This document shows, one piece after another, positions 1 through 5,735 of a stretch of DNA of 5,735 nt. A program made the position numbers and the translations under genes. The notes below the pieces were generated by a model. It saw only the letters and a list, made by a program, of their open reading frames with translations, was not told where the DNA came from and made no database searches. Every line of letters starts with the position of its first letter. The stretch's first letter is position 1. Source of the stretch: Pseudomonadota bacterium (GTDB lineage Bacteria; Pseudomonadota; Gammaproteobacteria; UBA5335); contig JAJXTQ010000145.1 in NCBI GenBank assembly GCA_021783685.1, positions 1 to 5,735 of the forward strand, read 5' to 3'.

Positions 1-486
1 CGTCTGCCCTGCCCCGATCACCCCCACCGTCAGCCCCAGATATTCATAGAGGGGCTTCATCCAGGCGGCGTCGCGGCGGGCGAGATAGTCGTTCACCGTC
101 ACCACGTGCACGCCCTTGCCGGGGAGCGCGTTGAGGTAGACGGCCAGTGTCCCCACCAGCGTCTTGCCCTCGCCGGTGCGCATTTCCGCGATCTTGCCCT
201 GATGCAGCACCATGCCGCCCATCATCTGGACGTCGTAGTGGCGCATGTTCATCACCCGTTTGCCGGCTTCGCGCACCACGGCAAAGGCTTCCGGAAGCAA
301 GCTGTCGAGCGCCTCTCCCTTCGCCAGACGGGCCCGGAACTCAGCCGTCCGGGCACCCAGCCGGGCGTCCGGCAAGGCGGCGGTGGAATCTTCCAATCCG
401 TTGATTTTATGGACCACCTTCGCGAGCCGGTTCACATTGCGCTGGTGGCTGCTGCCGAAGATCAGTTTGAGTGGGTTTGCAAGCAT
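1..486 (-). CDS. secA: Protein translocase ATPase SecA, N-terminal part (3' end outside window)
   Basis: SecA is the cytosolic and membrane-peripheral ATPase that pushes preproteins through SecYEG. Only the first 162 residues of a protein normally about 900 long are present. The N-terminus ([20 protein letters not shown]) aligns with other SecA proteins. [11 protein letters not shown] (residues 81-91) carries the nucleotide-binding Q-motif glutamine Q87. Walker A is MRTGEGKT (102-109), and [11 protein letters not shown] (129-139) is the conserved segment of nucleotide-binding domain 1. The start is fixed: an in-frame TAG at 496-498 lies only three codons upstream and no other start codon intervenes. 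No Shine-Dalgarno-like purine run precedes the ATG, which is odd for such an abundant protein. There is no secM-like gene upstream; dciA occupies that place on the other strand. A plausible promoter lies at 549-577. The identification is essentially certain; only the rest of the gene is missing. Confidence 0.98.
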   Translation of the reverse strand, partial: MLANPLKLIFGSSHQRNVNRLAKVVHKINGLEDSTAALPDARLGARTAEFRARLAKGEALDSLLPEAFAVVREAGKRVMNMRHYDVQMMGGMVLHQGKIAEMRTGEGKTLVGTLAVYLNALPGKGVHVVTVNDYLARRDAAWMKPLYEYLGLTVGVIGAGQT

Positions 487-548
487 CGCGAGTGACTATG
501 GTGGTGGATGCGCCGAACCGGGAGGCGCGACGGGCACAAGGGGACTAC

Positions 549-577
549 ACCTTATGCGCGTGGGGCGTACCGGTCAA
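549..577 (-). promoter_or_regulatory. Candidate sigma-70 promoter of secA
   Basis: Read on the minus strand, TTGACC (572-577) matches five of six bases of the -35 consensus. A 17-base spacer separates it from TAAGGT (549-554), a weaker -10 box matching the first, second and last consensus bases. The start point would fall near 542 and give a leader of about 56 nucleotides. The leader holds a short inverted repeat, GCGCC (510-514) with GGCGC (524-528). Spacing and position fit, but the weak -10 keeps this tentative. Confidence 0.5.
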
Positions 578-664
578 CGGTCTGGGATCGGGGGGAGCGG
601 CCCGGATCGCCGCGGGTCGCTTGCCGGTGACGGCCGGCATGCGCGAGCATACGGCTTTGATTGC

Positions 665-669
665 GAGGA
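665..669 (+). promoter_or_regulatory. Ribosome binding site deciding the dciA start
   Basis: GAGGA sits six bases before the GTG at 676. A TTG at 661 would extend the same frame by five codons, but it would place this Shine-Dalgarno sequence inside the gene and has no purine-rich site of its own. The GTG start is therefore preferred. Confidence 0.75.
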
Positions 670-675
670 CGCCGC

Positions 676-1116
676 GTGCCGACCGGTCCACAACGCCTGA
701 TCCGGCATCTGGGTGGCCGCAGCGAATCGGCCACCCTCATCGCGCGCGCCACCCTGCTGGCGCAGTACGACGAACGTCTGCGGGCCCATCTGCCCGAACC
801 GCTGGACCGACACTGCGTGCTCGCCAACCTGCGGGGCAACACGGCCGTCCTGGCGGCGGACAGCGCCGCCTGGGCCAGCCGGCTGCGCTACCTCGCGCCC
901 GCCCTGTTGCCGCGTCTGGTCGATCTCGGGCTCGCGGTGACGCGCATCGATGTGGTGGTCATGCCGCCCCGCACGCCGCCCGCACCGCCGCGGCGCAGAC
1001 CCGCATGCCCTCCCCCCACGGAGACCGGCGACGCCATGCTGGCATTGGCCGCCCGGACGCCGGACGAGGCCCTCGCCGGCGCGCTGTACCGGCTGGCTGC
1101 CCGCAGCAAATCCTAG
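676..1116 (+). CDS. dciA: DciA-type replicative helicase loader (DUF721 family)
   Basis: This 146-residue protein resembles the DUF721/DciA family, which in most bacteria loads the DnaB helicase in place of the phage-derived DnaC/DnaI loaders. The N-terminal part (about 1-95) has the family's KH-like pattern. It includes RLIRHLGG (7-14) and the signature stretch [16 protein letters not shown] (63-78) with tryptophan W66. A proline- and arginine-rich linker follows (about 97-115), then a predicted C-terminal helix (about 117-143). The start is GTG with GAGGA upstream. The gene lies opposite its neighbours, diverging from secA and converging on lpxC. Its last four bases are shared with the lpxC stop. 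From memory, DUF721 genes occur near lpxC and secA in other gammaproteobacteria such as Pseudomonas, which supports the call. The sequence matches the family moderately well; the helicase-loading role is inferred from the family. I see no convincing promoter in the gap upstream. Confidence 0.85.
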   Translation: MPTGPQRLIRHLGGRSESATLIARATLLAQYDERLRAHLPEPLDRHCVLANLRGNTAVLAADSAAWASRLRYLAPALLPRLVDLGLAVTRIDVVVMPPRTPPAPPRRRPACPPPTETGDAMLALAARTPDEALAGALYRLAARSKS

Positions 1117-1119
1117 GAT
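1110..1119. repeat. 10-base palindrome holding the stop codons of dciA and lpxC
   Basis: ATCCTAGGAT is a perfect palindrome. The dciA stop TAG is at 1114-1116 on the plus strand and the lpxC stop TAG is at 1113-1115 on the minus strand, so both use the same CTAG. Each gene ends in TCC-TAG (Ser-stop) as a direct result of the symmetry. No stem with a T-run that could serve as a two-way terminator is visible on either side. Confidence 0.9.
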
Positions 1120-2027
1120 GCGGCCGCCAGGGTGGGGGCGTAGCGCAGCGGCGCCTCGTCCGGTCGGGCGAAAGACGTGCGCTCCCACGCGTCGGGCTGG
1201 GCCAGCAATGCGCGGAGCAGGGCGTTGTTGAGACCGTGACCGGACTTGTAGCCGGTGAATGCGCCGATCAGGCCTTCGCCCAACAGGTAGAGATCCCCGA
1301 TGGCATCCAGGATCTTGTGCTTGACGAACTCGTTTTCGTAGCGCAGCCCGTCCTCGTTCAGCACGCGGTAATCGTCGAGCACGACGGCATTGTCGAGACT
1401 GCCGCCCAGGGCGAGGTTGTGCTGGCGCAGGGTTTCGATGTCACGCATGAAGCCGAAGGTGCGCGCGCGGCTGATCTCCTTGACGAAGGAGGTGGTCGAA
1501 AAGTCGACTTCCGCGTGCTTGGTGTGCTGCTTGAAGGCCGGATGGCTGAACTCGATGGTGAACCCGACCTTGAAACCCTCGTAGGGGTCGAAGCGGGCCC
1601 ACTTGCCGTCTTCCTCGACGAGCACGGTTTTCTTGATGCGGATGAAGCGCTTGGGCGCGTTCTGTTCCTCGATTCCGGCGGACTGGATCAGAAACACGAA
1701 CGGTCCCGCGCTGCCGTCCATGATCGGCACCTCGGGGGCGCTGAGGTCGACGAAGGCGTTGTCGATGCCCAGCCCCGCCAAGGCCGACAGCAGGTGCTCC
1801 ACCGTGGCCACGCGGACGCCGCCCTGCACCAGCGTGGTCGACAGACGGGTGTCTCCCACTGCCTCCGGACGCGCCCGCAGGCTCGGACAGCCCGGCAGAT
1901 CGACGCGGCAGAACGTGATGCCGGCATTCGGCGGCGCCGGTCGCAGGGTCATGAAAACCTTCTGCCCCGAGTGCAGGCCGACGCCGGTCGCCCGGATGGT
2001 GTTCTTCAATGTTCGCTGCTTGAGCAT
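1113..2027 (-). CDS. lpxC: UDP-3-O-acyl-N-acetylglucosamine deacetylase LpxC
   Basis: LpxC is the cytosolic zinc amidase that removes the acetyl group from UDP-3-O-acyl-GlcNAc, the committed step of lipid A synthesis. The protein has 304 residues against 305 in E. coli and aligns throughout. Zinc ligands are H78 in [13 protein letters not shown], and H237 and D241 in [12 protein letters not shown]. The catalytic base is E77, and the second catalytic histidine is H264 in [24 protein letters not shown] (186-198) and [10 protein letters not shown] (101-110) are also typical. The start [11 protein letters not shown] matches the family, and AGGT lies six bases before the ATG. It follows ftsZ in the usual order, with its own -10 box and a hairpin in between. 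The C-terminus ends YAPTLAAAS, a nonpolar tail that may matter for turnover; in E. coli FtsH degrades LpxC from its C-terminus. The stop codon overlaps that of the convergent dciA. Confidence 0.99.
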   Translation of the reverse strand: MLKQRTLKNTIRATGVGLHSGQKVFMTLRPAPPNAGITFCRVDLPGCPSLRARPEAVGDTRLSTTLVQGGVRVATVEHLLSALAGLGIDNAFVDLSAPEVPIMDGSAGPFVFLIQSAGIEEQNAPKRFIRIKKTVLVEEDGKWARFDPYEGFKVGFTIEFSHPAFKQHTKHAEVDFSTTSFVKEISRARTFGFMRDIETLRQHNLALGGSLDNAVVLDDYRVLNEDGLRYENEFVKHKILDAIGDLYLLGEGLIGAFTGYKSGHGLNNALLRALLAQPDAWERTSFARPDEAPLRYAPTLAAAS

Positions 2028-2078
2028 GCTGTTACCTACCGTCGCACCCGCCGTTCACCCGACCGGCGAGCGGCAGCC

Positions 2079-2100
2079 GCGCGAGGAAAGCACCTCGCGC
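2079..2100 (-). repeat. Strong hairpin in the lpxC leader
   Basis: A perfect 8-base inverted repeat (2079-2086 with 2093-2100) flanks a 6-base loop. On the minus strand the arms read GCGCGAGG and CCTCGCGC with loop TGCTTT. No T-run follows on either strand, so it does not look like an intrinsic terminator. If transcription starts about seven bases beyond the -10 box at 2120-2125, the hairpin begins near nucleotide 14 of the lpxC mRNA and also lies 3' of the ftsZ coding sequence. A role in mRNA stability or leader control is inference. Confidence 0.75.
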
Positions 2101-2119
2101 CGGACCGCCAAGCTGGCCG

Positions 2120-2125
2120 AGTATA
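2120..2125 (-). promoter_or_regulatory. Candidate -10 box of an lpxC promoter
   Basis: TATACT on the minus strand differs from the -10 consensus by one base and lies in the ftsZ-lpxC gap. The hexamer 17 bases upstream (TGATCC, 2143-2148) is a poor -35 match, so the box could depend on an activator or be weak. The lpxC leader would be about 85 nucleotides. A separate lpxC promoter in this gap fits the need to express lpxC apart from the division genes. Confidence 0.45.
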
Positions 2126-2162
2126 CCCGAACACCATGACCCGGATCACCGTGGGCGGATCG

Positions 2163-3308
2163 TCAATCCGCCTGGCGACGCAGGAACGCCGGCACATCCA
2201 GATAGTCCATGTCGCCCTCGCCACCGCGCGCCGACCGCTCCTGGACCACGCGCCGACGGCTGATGGCGGGCCGCTCCAGTTCGCTGTAGTTGATCTCGCC
2301 CGAAGGATTGCGCTGCACCAGCCGCACCGGTGGCTCTTCGTGCCGTGCGGCGGGCCGGTCGAGACCGGTCGCCACCACGGTGACGCGGATTTCCTCGTCC
2401 ATCTCCGGATCGATCACCGTCCCCACGACCACCGTGGCCTCGTCGGACGCAAATTCCCGCACCGTTTCGCCGACTTCCTGGAATTCGCCGATCGACAGCT
2501 TGGGGCCGCCGGTGACGTTCACCAGAATGCCGCGTGCGCCGGCCAGATCCACGTCATCCAGCAGCGGGCTGCGCACCGCCTTCTCGGCCGCGGCGCGGGC
2601 CCGGTCGTCGCCACTGGCCGTGCCCGAGCCCATCATGGCCACGCCCATCTCGGCCATGACCGTGCGGACGTCGGCGAAATCGACGTTGATGAGGCCGGGC
2701 CGCGTGATCAGATCGGCGATGCCCGAAACGGCATTGCGCAGGACATCGTCGGCCGCCTTGAAGGCTTCGACCAGCGCGATCTTCTTGCCCAGCACCGCCA
2801 GCAGGCGCTCGTTGGGGACGGTGATCAGGGAATCGACGTGCTTGGCGAGCTCGGCGATGCCGTCGCGGGCGACCGTCATGCGCTTGTTGCCTTCGAAGGA
2901 GAACGGCCGGGTCACCACGGCCACCGTGAGGATCCCCATTTCGCGGGCGATCTGGGCCACCACGGGCGCCGCCCCGGTGCCGGTCCCGCCGCCCATGCCG
3001 GCGGTGATGAACAGCATGTCGGCGCCGCGGATCACCTCCTGCACGCGTTCACGGTCTTCCATGGCGGCCTGGCGACCGACATCCGGATTGGCGCCGGCGC
3101 CCAGTCCCTTGGTGATGGTGGCACCCAGTTGCAACTGGGTGCGGGCACCCGTTGCGGCCAGCACCTGCGCATCGGTGTTGGCGGCGATGAACTCCACGCT
3201 GTCGATCCCGGCCCGCACCATGTTGGCCACGGCATTGCCGCCACCGCCCCCGACGCCGATGACCTTGATCACTGCATTCTCCGTCACATTGTCAACGATT
3301 TCGAACAT
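2163..3308 (-). CDS. ftsZ: Cell division protein FtsZ
   Basis: FtsZ is the tubulin-like GTPase that polymerises into the division ring at midcell. The protein has 381 residues, close to E. coli (383). The N-terminal nucleotide-binding domain has VIGVGGGGGNAV (16-27) and the tubulin signature GGGTGTG (106-112). The T7 synergy loop NVDFADVR (208-215) carries the catalytic aspartates D210 and D213. The C-terminal GTPase-activating domain runs to about 316. A variable linker of about 50 residues follows, and the tail ends with the conserved peptide DYLDVPAFLRRQAD (368-381) that binds FtsA and ZipA. The open frame extends upstream to 3407, overlapping ftsA. The ATG at 3308 is chosen because MFEIVDN is the family start and AAGGAG lies seven bases before it. 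The gene follows ftsA after 59 bases and is complete. Confidence 0.99.
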   Translation of the reverse strand: MFEIVDNVTENAVIKVIGVGGGGGNAVANMVRAGIDSVEFIAANTDAQVLAATGARTQLQLGATITKGLGAGANPDVGRQAAMEDRERVQEVIRGADMLFITAGMGGGTGTGAAPVVAQIAREMGILTVAVVTRPFSFEGNKRMTVARDGIAELAKHVDSLITVPNERLLAVLGKKIALVEAFKAADDVLRNAVSGIADLITRPGLINVDFADVRTVMAEMGVAMMGSGTASGDDRARAAAEKAVRSPLLDDVDLAGARGILVNVTGGPKLSIGEFQEVGETVREFASDEATVVVGTVIDPEMDEEIRVTVVATGLDRPAARHEEPPVRLVQRNPSGEINYSELERPAISRRRVVQERSARGGEGDMDYLDVPAFLRRQAD

Positions 3309-3315
3309 GGCCTTA

Positions 3316-3321
3316 CTCCTT
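3316..3321 (-). promoter_or_regulatory. Strong ribosome binding site of ftsZ
   Basis: AAGGAG on the minus strand, seven bases before the ATG at 3308, is the best Shine-Dalgarno sequence in the window. It fixes the start inside a longer open frame. The strength suits FtsZ, which is made in large excess over FtsQ and FtsA. Confidence 0.85.
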
Positions 3322-3324
3322 GTT

Positions 3325-3338
3325 GCGCCGCGCGGCGC
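3325..3338. repeat. Perfect 14-base palindrome in the ftsA-ftsZ gap
   Basis: GCGCCGCGCGGCGC is fully self-complementary and ends three bases upstream of the ftsZ ribosome binding site in the direction of transcription. In RNA it could form a 5-bp GCGCC/GGCGC stem with a GCGC loop; in DNA it could bind a dimeric protein. No T-run follows. The sequence is low in complexity, so function is uncertain. Confidence 0.7.
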
Positions 3339-3367
3339 CTTGCGTGAACACCGGCAATCTCTGCCCT

Positions 3368-4597
3368 TCAGAAATTGCGCTGAAACCAGGACTTCATGCG
3401 ATCCCACAGGCTGAGCATCGAGCCTGCCGGGGGCGCGACCGAACCGTTCATCCGGTCCGCGCCATACATCAGTAGGCCGACACCCGTGGCATACGTCGGG
3501 TTGCGCACCACGTCGGCCATGCCGGCCAGATGATCCGGCTTGCCGATCCGCACCTGGGCGTGAAACACCTCTTCGGCCAGCTCGGCGACGCCTTCCATGC
3601 GGGCGCTGCCGCCGGTCAGCACCACGCCGGCGGCCATCAGATCCTCCAGACCCGCGCGCCGGACCTCGGCCTGCACCAGGTTGAACAGTTCCTCGAAACG
3701 CGGCTCGACCACCTCGGCCAGCACCTGGCGCGCCAGCCGCCGTGGCGGCCGGTCACCGACGCTGGGCACCTCGACGCTCTCCTCGCCGGACACCAGCTGC
3801 GGCAGCGCGCAACCGAAGCGCAGCTTGATTTCCTCGGCATGATGGGTGGGCGTCCGCAGGGCCACGGCGATGTCGTTGGTGACCTGATCGCCGGCGATGG
3901 GGATCACCGCCGTGTGCCGGATGGCGCCTTCGGTGAAGACGGCGATGTCGGTGGTGCCGCCGCCGATGTCGACCAGACACACGCCCAGATCCTTTTCGTC
4001 CGGGGTCAGCACGGCGTGGCTGGAGGCGAGCTGTTCGAGGATGATGTCCTGCACGTGCAGGCCGCAGCGCTCCACGCATTTGACGATGTTCTGGGCGGCG
4101 CTGGAGGATCCGGTGACGATGTGGACCTTGGCTTCCAGGCGCACACCGGACATCCCGACCGGCTCGCGGATGCCGTCCTGCTCATCGATGATGAATTCCT
4201 GCGGGAGCGTGTGCAGGATGCGCTGGTCGGCCGGGATGGCCACCGCACGCGCCGCATCGACGACGCGCTCCACGTCCTCCTCGCGCACCTCGCGGTCGCG
4301 AATGGCCACGATGCCGTGCGAATTCAGGCTGCGGACGTGGCTGCCGGCAATGCCGACATAGACCGAGCGGATCTCGCAGTCGGCCATCAGCTCGGCTTCA
4401 TCCACGGCGCGCCGGATGGATTGCACGGTCGACTCGATGTTGACCACGACGCCCTTCTTGATGCCGCGCGAGGGCTGACTGCCCAGGCCGATGATCTCGA
4501 TCCGCCCGCCCGCGCTGACCTCCCCCACGATGCACACCACCTTGGAGGTGCCAATGTCCAGGCCGACGATGAGGTTGCTTTCCTGTCGCTTGGTCAT
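3368..4597 (-). CDS. ftsA: Cell division protein FtsA
   Basis: FtsA is the actin-like ATP-binding protein that anchors FtsZ filaments to the inner membrane and passes signals to the later divisome. It has 409 residues, against 420 in E. coli. Actin-family motifs are phosphate 1 VGLDIGTSKV (11-20), phosphate 2 VDIGGGTTDIAVF (209-221) and the adenosine motif GVVLTGGSARMEG (324-336). The FtsA-specific 1C domain spans about 84-162. The C-terminus SLWDRMKSWFQRNF (396-409) is the amphipathic membrane-targeting helix, after a short linker with NGSVAPPAGS. An ATG at 4624 would add nine residues and overlap ftsQ. The ATG at 4597 is preferred because AAGGAT precedes it by seven bases and MTKRQESNLIVGLDIG fits the family. 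Only four bases separate it from the ftsQ stop, so translation is probably coupled. Confidence 0.98.
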   Translation of the reverse strand: MTKRQESNLIVGLDIGTSKVVCIVGEVSAGGRIEIIGLGSQPSRGIKKGVVVNIESTVQSIRRAVDEAELMADCEIRSVYVGIAGSHVRSLNSHGIVAIRDREVREEDVERVVDAARAVAIPADQRILHTLPQEFIIDEQDGIREPVGMSGVRLEAKVHIVTGSSSAAQNIVKCVERCGLHVQDIILEQLASSHAVLTPDEKDLGVCLVDIGGGTTDIAVFTEGAIRHTAVIPIAGDQVTNDIAVALRTPTHHAEEIKLRFGCALPQLVSGEESVEVPSVGDRPPRRLARQVLAEVVEPRFEELFNLVQAEVRRAGLEDLMAAGVVLTGGSARMEGVAELAEEVFHAQVRIGKPDHLAGMADVVRNPTYATGVGLLMYGADRMNGSVAPPAGSMLSLWDRMKSWFQRNF

Positions 4598-4601
4598 GTG
4601 C

Positions 4602-5735
<1,134 letters not shown>

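Noticed and set aside
621..661. Possible dciA promoter using TTGCCG or GTGACG with CATACG or TTTGAT
   Set aside because: No pair combines acceptable boxes with a 16-18 base spacer; any promoter here must be non-consensus.
661..678. TTG at 661 as the dciA start
   Set aside because: The clear GAGGA site lies between the TTG and the GTG at 676, at the right spacing for the GTG only.
1080..1170. Two-way intrinsic terminator between dciA and lpxC
   Set aside because: The only symmetries are the short stop palindrome, a GCGGCCGC run and a widely spaced inverted repeat. No compact GC stem with a T-run is present on either strand.
574..1188. Minus-strand open frames opposite dciA, possibly a secM-like gene upstream of secA
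   Set aside because: They run antisense to dciA and across the end of lpxC. They show no signal peptide and no SecM-type arrest sequence, and have shadow-like composition.
471..3347. A 958-codon open frame on the plus strand across lpxC and ftsZ
   Set aside because: It lies antisense to two certain, highly conserved genes, and its translation is low-complexity (rich in Arg, His, Gly, Ala). Long antisense frames are expected in GC-rich genes because stop codons are rare opposite GC-biased third positions. No ribosome site or family resemblance was seen.

Overview
The window is a GC-rich (roughly two-thirds G+C by eye), densely packed piece of chromosome. It carries the distal end of the division and cell wall (dcw) cluster and its junction with secA. 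Gene content, gene order (ddlB-ftsQ-ftsA-ftsZ-lpxC-[dciA]-secA) and protein sequences all point to a Gram-negative gammaproteobacterium. LpxC implies a lipid A outer membrane. A DciA-type helicase loader, rather than E. coli-type DnaC, suggests a lineage outside the Enterobacterales. A finer placement (for example Chromatiales or relatives) is only a guess.

Layout from right to left, which is the direction of transcription on the minus strand: the 3' part of ddlB (D-alanine:D-alanine ligase) enters at the right edge. Its TGA stop overlaps the GTG start of ftsQ. Four bases separate ftsQ from ftsA, and the ftsA ribosome binding site lies inside the last codons of ftsQ. A 59-base gap containing a perfect 14-base palindrome leads to ftsZ. 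A 135-base gap with a good -10 box and a strong hairpin leads to lpxC. The last gene on this strand is secA, whose first 162 codons are present before the left edge cuts it off.

One gene, dciA (DUF721 family), lies on the plus strand between lpxC and secA. It is divergent from secA across a 189-base gap and convergent with lpxC. The dciA and lpxC stop codons share the same four bases (CTAG) inside a 10-base palindrome, so no space remains for a terminator between them.

Functionally, DdlB makes the D-Ala-D-Ala dipeptide of the peptidoglycan precursor. FtsZ forms the division ring, FtsA tethers it to the membrane and FtsQ links it to the periplasmic divisome. LpxC commits precursor to lipid A, SecA drives protein export, and DciA loads the replicative helicase. 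The genes look intact and conventional, with all the key catalytic residues that can be checked. I found no new multi-gene system. The points of interest are local: the shared stop palindrome, the antisense nesting of dciA, the unusual secA leader, and hairpins in front of lpxC and ftsZ.
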